From NCBI RefSeq assembly GCF_000425745.1, contig NZ_AUEA01000001.1:124001-188000 (forward strand): 64,000 bases of DNA, read 5' to 3'. The translations under genes and the position numbers were made by a program. Below the pieces are notes generated by a model. It made no database searches and was not told the origin of the DNA. It saw only the letters and a program-made list of their open reading frames with translations. Shown here piece by piece: positions 8,753-16,851 of the stretch (position 1 is the first letter of the stretch; each line of letters starts with the position of its first letter). This DNA comes from Pseudomonas cremoricolorata DSM 17059 = NBRC 16634. GTDB lineage: Bacteria > Pseudomonadota > Gammaproteobacteria > Pseudomonadales > Pseudomonadaceae.

Positions 8753-9772
8753 ATGCGTAGAACCCTAAGCCGCCTGACGGCCAGCATCGGCCTGGGCGTC
8801 AGCCTGGTCGTCGGCAGCCTGGCTGCCCCCGCCGTGGCCCAGGCCGAAGGCAAGATTCGCATCGCCGAGCAGTTCGGCATCGTCTACCTGCTGCTCAACG
8901 TGGTGCGTGACCAGCAACTGATCGAGAAGTACGGCAAAGAGCAGGGCATCGATATCGAAGTGGACTGGGCGCAGCTCTCGGGCGGCTCGGCGATCAACGA
9001 TGCCTTGCTGTCCGGCTCGGTGGATATCGCTGGCGCCGGCATCGGGCCGCTGCTGACCGTGTGGGACCGCACCTACGGTCGGCAGAACGTCAAGGCGGTG
9101 GCCTCGCTCGGCAACTTCCCCACCTACCTGCTGAGCAGCAACCCCAACGTCAAGACCATCGCTGACTTCAGCGCCAAGGACCGCATCGCCGTGCCGGCGG
9201 TGGGCGTGTCGGTGCAATCGCGCTTCCTGCAATACGCCGCCGCCAAGCAGTGGGGCGACAAGGAATACAACCGCCTCGACAAGTACACCCTGGCGGTGCC
9301 GCACCCCGATGCCACCGCCGCCCTGCTGGCCGGCGGCACCGAGCTGAACGCGCATTTCTCCAACCCGCCGTTCCAGGAGCAGGCACTGGCCAACAAAGAC
9401 GTGCACATCGTGCTTAACAGCTACGACCTGCTCGGGCCCAATTCGCCGACCCTGCTGTTCGCCACGGAAAAATTCCGCAAGGACAACCCCAAGACCTACA
9501 AGGCCTTCCTCCAGGCCCTGGCCGAGGCGGCGAGCTTTGCGCAGAACGACAAGGCCGCCGCTGCCGACACCTACATCCGCGTGACCAAGGCCAAGATCGA
9601 CCGCGACGCGCTGATTCGCCTGATCGACAACCCGCAGTACGAATTCACCATCACCCCGAAGAACACCTACCCACTGGCCGAATTCCTGTACCGGGTCGGC
9701 GCCATCAAGCACAAGCCTGAGTCGTGGAAGGACTACTTCTTCCAGGACGAGCAGCCACTGCAAGGGAGCTGA
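8753..9772 (+). CDS. ABC transporter substrate-binding protein (sulfonate/nitrate/taurine type)
   Basis: A periplasmic binding protein of 339 residues. The N-terminus MRRTLSRL...AQAEG is a Sec signal peptide with cleavage near residue 29. The start ATG at 8753 follows an AAGGAAAA ribosome site, 19 bases after the dioxygenase stop. The body (KIRIAEQFGIVYLLLNVV...) has the SsuA/TauA/NMT1 fold pattern. It would deliver an organosulfur or related anion to the permease encoded at 10659. The precise ligand cannot be read from the sequence. Confidence 0.88.
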   Translation: MRRTLSRLTASIGLGVSLVVGSLAAPAVAQAEGKIRIAEQFGIVYLLLNVVRDQQLIEKYGKEQGIDIEVDWAQLSGGSAINDALLSGSVDIAGAGIGPLLTVWDRTYGRQNVKAVASLGNFPTYLLSSNPNVKTIADFSAKDRIAVPAVGVSVQSRFLQYAAAKQWGDKEYNRLDKYTLAVPHPDATAALLAGGTELNAHFSNPPFQEQALANKDVHIVLNSYDLLGPNSPTLLFATEKFRKDNPKTYKAFLQALAEAASFAQNDKAAAADTYIRVTKAKIDRDALIRLIDNPQYEFTITPKNTYPLAEFLYRVGAIKHKPESWKDYFFQDEQPLQGS

Positions 9773-9778
9773 ACCGCC

Positions 9779-10645
9779 ATGAACGCGCCGTTGCCAGGCC
9801 ACGCGGCCAGCACGCAGAGCCGCAATCCACAGGCTGCACCGCTGTTGGCGGTGGACCACCTGAGCCTTGAATACCGCAGCGCCCAGCACGTGGTGCGGGC
9901 CACCCACCAGGTCAGTTTCGAGGTCGACCAGGCCGACCGCTTCGTCCTGCTCGGCCCTTCAGGCTGCGGCAAGTCGAGCCTGCTCAAGGCTGTGGCCGGG
10001 TTTCTCGCCCCGCAGGAGGGGCAGATTCTGCTGCAGGGCGTGCCGGTGCGCGGGCCAGGGCCGGACCGCATCGTGGTGTTTCAGGAGTTCGACCAACTGC
10101 CGCCCTGGAAGACGGTGAAGCAGAACGTCATGTTTCCCTTGCTGGTGTCTGGCCAGCTTCCGCGCAAAGAGGCCGAACAGCGGGCCCTGCACTACCTCGA
10201 CAAAGTGGGCCTGGCAGCCTTCGCCGACGCCTACCCGCACACGCTGTCGGGGGGCATGAAGGCGCGGGTGGCGATCGCCCGGGCGCTGGCCACGCAGCCG
10301 AAAATTCTGCTGATGGACGAGCCGTTCGCCGCCCTCGACGCCCTGACCCGGCGCAAGATGCAGGAAGAACTGCTGCTGCTGTGGGAAGAGGTGCGCTTCA
10401 CCCTGCTGTTCGTGACCCACTCCATCGAGGAAGCACTGGTGGTGGGCAACCGCATTCTGCTGCTCTCGCCACACCCGGGCCGGGTGCGCGCCGAGGTGCA
10501 CAGCCATCAGTACGACCAGGGCAGCCTCGGCGGTGCCGAGTTCCAGGCAAGCGCGCGGCGCATCCATCGCCTGCTGTTCGATGAGGGCGATAGCCCGGCG
10601 CCGGTCACCGAACTGGGCTTCAACGACATTCGCATTGCCTACTGA
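9779..10645 (+). CDS. ABC transporter ATP-binding protein (SsuB/TauB type)
   Basis: A nucleotide-binding subunit of 288 residues. It shows Walker A GPSGCGKSS near residue 61, the Q-loop VFQEFDQLPPWKT, the signature LSGGMKARVAIARAL and Walker B ILLMDEPFAALD, followed by the switch His in FVTHSIEEA. It starts 6 bases after the binding-protein gene and is followed by the permease gene 13 bases on, so the three genes form one import system with the upstream dioxygenase. Confidence 0.92.
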   Translation: MNAPLPGHAASTQSRNPQAAPLLAVDHLSLEYRSAQHVVRATHQVSFEVDQADRFVLLGPSGCGKSSLLKAVAGFLAPQEGQILLQGVPVRGPGPDRIVVFQEFDQLPPWKTVKQNVMFPLLVSGQLPRKEAEQRALHYLDKVGLAAFADAYPHTLSGGMKARVAIARALATQPKILLMDEPFAALDALTRRKMQEELLLLWEEVRFTLLFVTHSIEEALVVGNRILLLSPHPGRVRAEVHSHQYDQGSLGGAEFQASARRIHRLLFDEGDSPAPVTELGFNDIRIAY

Positions 10646-10658
10646 CAGGAGCGACGCC

Positions 10659-11522
10659 ATGACCACCACGCCTGTCCGACAGGAATTCGAACACGTCCTG
10701 CAACCCTTGCAGAGCGTGCCACTGGAACGTCGTCTGCCGCTGACCCAGCGCCTGTGGCAGCACGGCTGGCTGCGCAAGGCGCTGATCCTCGCCGTACTGG
10801 CGGTGCTCTGGGAAGCGCTGGCGCGTTACACCGACAACGACCTGCTGCTGCCCAGCTTCCTGCAAACCGCCAGCGCCTTCCTCGACGGCATGCTCAGTGG
10901 CGAGCTGCCGGCCAAGGTCGCGGTGTCGATGGTGGTGCTGCTCAAGGGCTATGTGATCGGCATCGTCCTGGCTTTCGCCCTGACCAGCCTGGCGGTGTCG
11001 ACGCAACTGGGCCGCGACCTGCTCGGCAGCCTGACCTCGATGTTCAACCCGCTGCCGGCGATTGCCCTGTTGCCGCTGGCGCTGCTGTGGTTCGGCCTGG
11101 GTGACAACAGCCTGATCTTCGTCCTCGTGCACTCAGTGCTGTGGGCGCTTGCGCTGAACACCTATGCCGGGTTTCTCGGGGTCTCCGAGACCCTGCGCAT
11201 GGCCGGGCGCAACTACGGCCTGCGCGGGCTGCGCCTGGTGCTGCACATTCTGGTGCCGGCGGCGCTGCCCTCGATTCTGTCGGGGCTGAAGATCGGCTGG
11301 GCGTTCGCCTGGCGCACGCTGATCGCCGCCGAGCTGGTGTTTGGCGCCAGCAGTGGCAAGGGCGGGCTGGGCTGGTACATCTTCCAGAACCGCAACGAGC
11401 TGTACACCGACAAGGTGTTCGCCGGCCTGGCAGTGGTGATTCTCATCGGTCTGCTGGTGGAGGGGCTGGTGTTCAATACCCTCGAACGCCTGACCGTACG
11501 GCGTTGGGGCATGCAGCGCTGA
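10659..11522 (+). CDS. ABC transporter permease (SsuC/TauC type)
   Basis: An inner-membrane permease of 287 residues with about six hydrophobic segments and the BPD_transp_1 EAA loop (ETLRMAGRNYGLRGLRLVLHILVPAALPSILSGLKIG). The start ATG at 10659 (MTTTPVRQ) was chosen over a longer frame that runs into the previous gene; an ACAGGAG ribosome site precedes it. It is the last gene of the dioxygenase-ABC operon; the next gene is convergent. Confidence 0.9.
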   Translation: MTTTPVRQEFEHVLQPLQSVPLERRLPLTQRLWQHGWLRKALILAVLAVLWEALARYTDNDLLLPSFLQTASAFLDGMLSGELPAKVAVSMVVLLKGYVIGIVLAFALTSLAVSTQLGRDLLGSLTSMFNPLPAIALLPLALLWFGLGDNSLIFVLVHSVLWALALNTYAGFLGVSETLRMAGRNYGLRGLRLVLHILVPAALPSILSGLKIGWAFAWRTLIAAELVFGASSGKGGLGWYIFQNRNELYTDKVFAGLAVVILIGLLVEGLVFNTLERLTVRRWGMQR

Positions 11523-11564
11523 GGGGCGTCAGCCTGGCGTGCGCAAGGCTCGATAAGCGGGGCG

Positions 11565-12122
11565 TCAGGGGAGGTAACGCGCGGCGGCGCTGCTCAGGGT
11601 GTGGGCGATCTCTTCGCGCAGCGACAGCGGTTGCTCCACCAGCAAGCCAACGCCCTGGCTGAGCAGCCACCAGCGCAGCGGCAGACCATCACACACCGTG
11701 GCTCGCAGGCGGTGGCCCTGCTCCAGGGCGGTCAACTGCATGTCGGCACTCAGCGGCGCTTCACGCAGTTGCCGCGCCAGGGCATCGCTGATCAACGCCT
11801 GCAATTCCAGACCACTGCCGGGGCTTGCCTGCAGGCCGTCGGCGCGCAGGTAGCCTTGCAGGTCGAAGCTGCCGCGCAGCTCGCCGCCGGCAGTCGCCGA
11901 CCAATGCCAGCCAAACGGAATGCTCTTGTCGTTGCGCTCGATCGGGAAGATCAGCGACAGTTCGTTGAGGTCGCGTTCCACTGTCCGTTTGCTGACGCTG
12001 AATCCGACATCGCGCAGACTCCAGACCAGCTCTGCGCTGGTGGTTCCCGGTGAACGACTCGGCAGTTGGCGCAACAGCGCCCATTGGCGACTGAGGGTGG
12101 CGCGGGTAGTGGCAAACGGCAA
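11565..12122 (-). CDS. Helix-turn-helix regulator with WYL-like domain
   Basis: A regulator of about 185 residues: an N-terminal DeoR/HTH_11-like domain (RATLSRQWALLRQLPSR...VSKRTVERDLNELS) and a C-terminal WYL-type ligand domain. No good ATG start exists. A TTG at 12122 has an AAGGA ribosome site at the right distance and begins exactly where family similarity begins, so it was chosen; a GTG at 12191 would add 23 residues rich in Cys and Pro that look non-coding. It is divergent from the Sel1 gene and convergent with the ABC permease gene. Its target is unknown. Confidence 0.75.
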   Translation of the reverse strand: MPFATTRATLSRQWALLRQLPSRSPGTTSAELVWSLRDVGFSVSKRTVERDLNELSLIFPIERNDKSIPFGWHWSATAGGELRGSFDLQGYLRADGLQASPGSGLELQALISDALARQLREAPLSADMQLTALEQGHRLRATVCDGLPLRWWLLSQGVGLLVEQPLSLREEIAHTLSSAAARYLP

Positions 12123-12330
12123 ATTGAAACGTCCTTGTCTAGGCTTGCAGACATAGCATGGCGGCAGCGGGAAGGCATGGCAATTAGCCACGTGTCGGTG
12201 AGATCAAGGAACCCGCATTTGGTTGCCTGAAACCGGATCGTTCGCGACGGGTTTTGTCGTGAGGTCGCGCAAGAATCATCGGGCTATCGCGGTCGAGGTC
12301 GCGGTTGCGGTCTGTTCAATGGGGATGAAC

Positions 12331-13131
12331 ATGGCGACTGCCAGCAATATCCATTCACTGCTAGAGCGCGTGCTGCCGCCTGCCGTCAGCCCGGCACCGG
12401 CGCGCTTCGGTCGGCGTCAACGGCTGTTCAATGGCGTCGGTCTGCCCAGTCAGGACGACGACAGTGCATTGGTCGAGCGCCTGGAGCTGGCCGACCAGCC
12501 CCATGCACTGTACGCCGAGCTGCGCCAGCGCGCCCTGCGAGGCGAGCCTGCAGCACTCAATGATCTGGGCTGGATCTGGCTCAATGGCCGTTATTGGCGG
12601 GCCGATCCGCTGCTGGCCGGGCACCTGCTACGCATGGCGGCGCAGCAGGGCAGTGCCACCGCCTGGTACAACCTCGGTCAGCAGTATTACTTCGGCAAGG
12701 GCGTGGAGATTTCCTACGCCATCGCCGCGGGCTATTACCGGCAGGCATTCGAACGCGGCATGGGGCATGCGGCTGCGGCGCTGGGCGATCTTTATGAAGA
12801 AGAAGTCTGCGATGGCGAGCAAGACTGGAACGTCGATTCGCACGTGGCCTACCAATGGTTCCTGCGCGGCGCCGAACAGGGCGAAGCCCGCTGCCGCTTC
12901 GAGGTGGGATATCGCCTGCTGCACGGTCTGCACATCGAGGCCGATGCCCGCGGCGCGCTGCACTGGCTGGAACTGGCCAGCGCGGCCGGGGTGGTGCAGG
13001 CCGCCGAAGAACTGGCGCTGCACTTTCGCCAGCACAACGCCGCGCGGGCAAGGCATTGGCGCGAGCAAGCTCTTGAACTTGGCGGCGGCCACCTCGGTCG
13101 TACCCGCAACGACGACCAGCTGAGCTCCTGA
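12331..13131 (+). CDS. Sel1-repeat (TPR-like) protein
   Basis: A 266-residue protein with four to five Sel1-like repeats between about residues 75 and 250. Examples are ALNDLGWIWLNGRYWRADPLLAGHLLRMAA and AWYNLGQQYYFGKGVEISYAIAAGYYRQAFE. Such repeats form alpha-solenoids for protein-protein contact. No signal peptide is apparent, so it is probably cytoplasmic. The ATG at 12331 follows a GGGGA site; the open frame extends upstream to 12223 but the extra residues are unconvincing. It is divergent from the WYL-type regulator, which might control it. Confidence 0.8.
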   Translation: MATASNIHSLLERVLPPAVSPAPARFGRRQRLFNGVGLPSQDDDSALVERLELADQPHALYAELRQRALRGEPAALNDLGWIWLNGRYWRADPLLAGHLLRMAAQQGSATAWYNLGQQYYFGKGVEISYAIAAGYYRQAFERGMGHAAAALGDLYEEEVCDGEQDWNVDSHVAYQWFLRGAEQGEARCRFEVGYRLLHGLHIEADARGALHWLELASAAGVVQAAEELALHFRQHNAARARHWREQALELGGGHLGRTRNDDQLSS

Positions 13132-13213
13132 ACGCCGCCGTATTGGCATCTGGGCGCGAATGCCGCCTGGCACCTGGCGGTTGACGATGGGGGGGAGGAG
13201 GGGCGTAACATAG

Positions 13214-13229
13214 ATAGTTAGCAAACTAT
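13214..13229. promoter_or_regulatory. Palindrome upstream of the marR efflux operon
   Basis: ATAGTT (13214-13219) and AACTAT (13224-13229) form a perfect inverted repeat with a 4-base centre, 20 bases before the MarR start. Size and position fit an autoregulatory MarR operator; binding is inferred. Confidence 0.55.
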
Positions 13230-13248
13230 GAATTAGTCGACCTTTCCC

Positions 13249-13686
13249 ATGACCCTCGAGACCCTGCACCTGAAAATCAGCAGCGGCATGGTGGTTGCCG
13301 CTCGCCACTGGCGGCGGCTGTGCCACGCCGCGCTCACCGGCTATGGCATTTCCGAAGCCTGCGCCGTGCCGCTGCTGATGATCGTGCGCCTGGGCGACGG
13401 CGTACACCAGGTGGCGGTGGCCCAGGCGGCCGGTCTGGAGGGGCCTTCGCTGGTGCGCCTGCTCGATCAGCTGTGCAAGGCCGGTCTGGTCTGCCGCAGT
13501 GCCGACCCCCATGATCGCCGCGCCAAGGCCCTGAGCCTGACCGCGCAAGGGCGCATCCTCGCCGAATCCATTGAAAACGAACTAGTGCGCCTGCGCCATG
13601 AAGTGCTGCAGGGCATCGACCAGGCCGACCTGGAAGCCACCTTGCGGGTCATTCGCGCCTTCGAGGCGGCAGGAGGCCCGGCATGA
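13249..13686 (+). CDS. MarR-family transcriptional regulator
   Basis: A 145-residue MarR protein. The winged helix covers about residues 50-110 (VHQVAVAQAAGLEGPSLVRLLDQLCKAGLVCRSADPHDRRAKALSLTAQG), with the DxRxK-like wing intact. It is the first gene of an efflux operon and overlaps the FUSC gene by 4 bases (ATGA). A palindrome of MarR-site size lies just upstream, so it most likely represses its own operon until a phenolic or similar compound binds. Confidence 0.92.
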   Translation: MTLETLHLKISSGMVVAARHWRRLCHAALTGYGISEACAVPLLMIVRLGDGVHQVAVAQAAGLEGPSLVRLLDQLCKAGLVCRSADPHDRRAKALSLTAQGRILAESIENELVRLRHEVLQGIDQADLEATLRVIRAFEAAGGPA

Positions 13687-15770
13687 AGGACTTTTTCAGC
13701 TCGGTGCCACCGGCCCGCGACTGGTTCTACGGCGTGCGCACCTTCGCCGCCTCGATGATCGCCCTGTACATCGCCTTGTGGATGCAGTTGCCGCGCCCTT
13801 ACTGGGCCATGGCCACGGTGTACATCGTCTCCAGCCCGTTCGTCGGGCCTACCAGTTCCAAAGCGCTGTACCGTGCGCTCGGCACCTTGCTCGGTGCGGG
13901 CGGTGCGGTGTTGCTGGTGCCGCCACTGGTGCAGTCGCCGCCGCTGTTGAGCGTGGCGGTGGCGCTGTGGACCGGCACCTTGCTGTACCTGTCGCTGAAC
14001 CTGCGCACGGCCAACAACTACGTGCTGATGCTGGCCGGCTACACCTTGCCGATGATCGCCCTGGCGGTGGTCGACAATCCCACGGCAGTATTCGATGTGG
14101 CCTCATCGCGGGCGCAGGAAATCTGCCTGGGCATCGTCTGCGCGGCGGTGGTCGGCGCGATCTTCTGGCCACGGCGACTGGCACCGGTGGTGGTCGGCGC
14201 CAGCGGTAACTGGTTCGCCGAAGCTGCGCGCTATTGCGAGCATTACCTGGCGCGTACCGCCAGTGGCGAGCAGATCGCCGGCATGCGCGCGACCATGGTC
14301 AGCACGTTCAACAGCCTGGAAGTGATGATCGGCCAGCTCGGCCACGAAGGGGTAGGGCGCCAGACCCTGAAAAACCTGCGCGAACTGCGCGGACGCATGA
14401 TTCACCTGCTGCCGGTGATCGACGCCCTCGACGACGCGCTGCTGGCCCTCGAAGGCCGTGCCCCAGCGCGCTTCGCCGAGTTGCAACCTGTATTGCACGA
14501 CGCCCGCGACTGGCTGCAGCGCAGCACCGAGCGCCCCGACAGCGCCGGCTGGCAGGCCCTGCGCAGCCGCCTCACCGCTCTACAGCCGGATGCCGGCACG
14601 CTCGCCGAGCGCGAACGCCTGCTGTTGTCCAACGCCCTGTACCGTCTGCGCGAATGGATCGACCTCTGGCAAGACTGCTGCACCCTGCAACACGCCCTGC
14701 GCAACGACGATGCCAGCCCCTGGCGCGCCGTGTACCGGCACTGGCGGCTGGGCCGGCTGACGCCGTTCTTCGACCGTGGGCTGATGTTCTACTCGGTGTT
14801 TTCCACAGTGACGGCGATCATCGTCGCCTGCGCTTTGTGGATTCTGCTGGGCTGGCACGATGGCGGCAGCGCGGTGATTCTCGCCGCAGTGGCGTGCAGT
14901 TTCTTCGCCGCCATGGACGACCCCGCGCCGCAGATCTACCGGTTCTTCTTCTGGACGCTGATGTCGGTGATCTTCTCCAGCCTGTACCTGTTCCTGGTGC
15001 TGCCGAACCTGCACGACTTTCCCATGCTGGTGCTGGCCTTCGCCGTGCCGTTCATTTGCGTCGGCACCCTCACGGTGCAGCCGCGGTTCTTCCTCGGCAC
15101 CTTGCTGACAATCGTCAACACCGCCACCTTCATCAGCATCCAGGGCGCCTACGACGCCGACTTCCTGACCTTCATCAACGCCAACCTTGCCGGGCCGGTG
15201 GGGCTGTTGTTCGCCTTCATCTGGACCCTGCTGCTGCGCCCGTTCGGCGTCGAGCTGGCGGCCAAGCGCATGACCCGCTTCACCTGGCGCGACATCGTCG
15301 AAATGAGCGCCCCGGCGCCGCTGGCCGAGCAGCGCAAGGTGGGCGTGCAGATGCTCGACCGCCTGATGCAACACTTGCCGCGCCTGTCGCAGACCGGTCA
15401 GGACAGTGGCGTGGCGCTGCGCGACGTGCGAGTCGGGCTCAACCTGCTCGACCTGCATGCGTACCTGCCGCGGGTCGGTGTCGAGGCCAGGCAGCAGTTG
15501 CAGACGGTGATCGATGAAGTCGGCGGGCACTACGCCAATTGCCTGCACGCGGGCGAACGACTGCCGGCGCCGCCGCTGCTGCTGCGCAACATGGAGCGTG
15601 CCCGCCGCGCCCTGGTCGTCGACAGCGGGGACGACCGTGGCGAGGCGCGCACGCACTTGCTGCATGCCCTGAGCGGCCTGCGCCTGGCACTGCTGCCGGG
15701 GGTGGAGGTGATGCTCGAGCCGAGCGAACAACTGCAATTGCCCGCAGGGCTTGATGGAGCGCCATTGTGA
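13683..15770 (+). CDS. FUSC-family inner-membrane efflux protein (AaeB/fusaric acid resistance type)
   Basis: A 695-residue membrane protein with the FUSC layout: an N-terminal group of membrane helices (about residues 15-165), a long cytoplasmic middle, and a second helix group (about 365-525). It would export aromatic acids or other hydrophobic anions with the adaptor and outer-membrane partners encoded downstream. It starts inside the MarR stop codon and its own stop overlaps the next start by 4 bases. Substrate unknown; p-hydroxybenzoate- or fusaric acid-like compounds are typical of the family. Confidence 0.92.
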   Translation: MKDFFSSVPPARDWFYGVRTFAASMIALYIALWMQLPRPYWAMATVYIVSSPFVGPTSSKALYRALGTLLGAGGAVLLVPPLVQSPPLLSVAVALWTGTLLYLSLNLRTANNYVLMLAGYTLPMIALAVVDNPTAVFDVASSRAQEICLGIVCAAVVGAIFWPRRLAPVVVGASGNWFAEAARYCEHYLARTASGEQIAGMRATMVSTFNSLEVMIGQLGHEGVGRQTLKNLRELRGRMIHLLPVIDALDDALLALEGRAPARFAELQPVLHDARDWLQRSTERPDSAGWQALRSRLTALQPDAGTLAERERLLLSNALYRLREWIDLWQDCCTLQHALRNDDASPWRAVYRHWRLGRLTPFFDRGLMFYSVFSTVTAIIVACALWILLGWHDGGSAVILAAVACSFFAAMDDPAPQIYRFFFWTLMSVIFSSLYLFLVLPNLHDFPMLVLAFAVPFICVGTLTVQPRFFLGTLLTIVNTATFISIQGAYDADFLTFINANLAGPVGLLFAFIWTLLLRPFGVELAAKRMTRFTWRDIVEMSAPAPLAEQRKVGVQMLDRLMQHLPRLSQTGQDSGVALRDVRVGLNLLDLHAYLPRVGVEARQQLQTVIDEVGGHYANCLHAGERLPAPPLLLRNMERARRALVVDSGDDRGEARTHLLHALSGLRLALLPGVEVMLEPSEQLQLPAGLDGAPL

Positions 15771-15979
15771 TTGGTGATGTGGATGTCAGCGGGGTGTTCC
15801 TGCCCACGCTGCTGGTGATGATGGTGTTCACCTATGTGCTGTTTCTGGGGCTGCACGCGGTGCTGGTGCGCGTGCATTTCTACCGTCTGGTCTGGCACCG
15901 GGCGCTGTTCAACGTTGCCTTGTATGCCGTGCTGCTGAGCGCGGTCGACCATTTTTGCCGAAGCCTGATGCTGCCATGA
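15767..15979 (+). CDS. DUF1656 small membrane protein (AaeX-like)
   Basis: A 70-residue protein with two predicted membrane helices (about residues 9-30 and 45-65). It matches the DUF1656 pattern found between FUSC and HlyD genes in such operons. The GTG start at 15767 overlaps the FUSC stop by 4 bases and the next ATG overlaps its own stop. It is presumably an accessory subunit of the efflux system; its exact role is not established. Confidence 0.85.
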   Translation: MIGDVDVSGVFLPTLLVMMVFTYVLFLGLHAVLVRVHFYRLVWHRALFNVALYAVLLSAVDHFCRSLMLP

Positions 15980-16851
15980 AAAAACCTATGTTGACCCTGG
16001 GCCGTGTGGTCCTGACCCTGTTGGTGGTGAGCTTCGCCGTCGTGCTGGTATGGCAGATGGTGGGCTACTACCTGTTCGCCCCCTGGACCCGCGACGGCCA
16101 TATCCGCGCCGACGTGATCCAGATCGCCCCCGACGTCTCAGGCCTGATCCAGCACGTCGAGGTGCGTGACAACCAGGTCATCAAGCGCGGCGATGTGCTG
16201 TTCACCATCGACCAGGACCGTTTCCGCCTGGCCTTGCGCCAAGCCCAGGCAACCCTTGCCGAGCGCCAGGAGACCCTGGCCCAGGCGGCGCGGGAAACCC
16301 GCCGCAATCGCAAGCTCGGCAACCTGGTGGCGGCCGAGCAACTGGAGGAAAGCCAGTCCCGCGAAGCCCGCGCCCGCTCGGCAATGAACGAAGCCCAAGT
16401 GGCGGTGGATTCGGCGCAACTGAACCTCGATCGCTCGGTGGTGCGCAGTCCGGTGGATGGTTATCTGAACGACCGCGCGCCGCGCAATCACGAGTTCGTC
16501 GCCGCAGGCCGACCGGTGCTGGCGGTGGTCGACAGCGCCTCGTATCACGTTGATGGCTACTTCGAGGAAACCAAACTTGGCGGCATTCATATCGGTGATG
16601 CCGTGGATATCCGCGTGATGGGCGACGACACCCCGCTGCGCGGCCGTGTGCAAAGCTTCGCCGCCGGTATCGAAGACCGCGACCGCAGCAGCGGCGCCAA
16701 TCTGCTGCCCAACGTCAACCCGGCGTTCAGCTGGGTTCGCCTGGCGCAACGCATTCCGGTGCGTATTGCTTTCGATGAGGTGCCGGCGGACTTTCGCATG
16801 ATCGCCGGGCGCACCGCCACGGTGTCGATCATCGAGGGGCAGCGGCCATGA
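15976..16851 (+). CDS. HlyD-family periplasmic adaptor (AaeA-like)
   Basis: A membrane-fusion protein of 291 residues with one N-terminal membrane anchor (about 9-32), a barrel-sandwich/lipoyl half motif (IQIAPDVSGLIQHVEVRDNQVIKRGDVLFTID), a short coiled-coil hairpin (about 80-140) and a second half motif (RSPVDGYLNDRAPRNHEFVAAGRPVLAVVD). It bridges the FUSC protein to the outer-membrane factor. The ATG at 15976 overlaps the previous stop by 4 bases. Confidence 0.93.
   Translation: MKKPMLTLGRVVLTLLVVSFAVVLVWQMVGYYLFAPWTRDGHIRADVIQIAPDVSGLIQHVEVRDNQVIKRGDVLFTIDQDRFRLALRQAQATLAERQETLAQAARETRRNRKLGNLVAAEQLEESQSREARARSAMNEAQVAVDSAQLNLDRSVVRSPVDGYLNDRAPRNHEFVAAGRPVLAVVDSASYHVDGYFEETKLGGIHIGDAVDIRVMGDDTPLRGRVQSFAAGIEDRDRSSGANLLPNVNPAFSWVRLAQRIPVRIAFDEVPADFRMIAGRTATVSIIEGQRP

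Noticed and set aside
12223-12330. N-terminal extension of the Sel1-repeat protein
   Set aside because: The added residues have no ribosome site in front and no family match; the ATG at 12331 has a GGGGA site.
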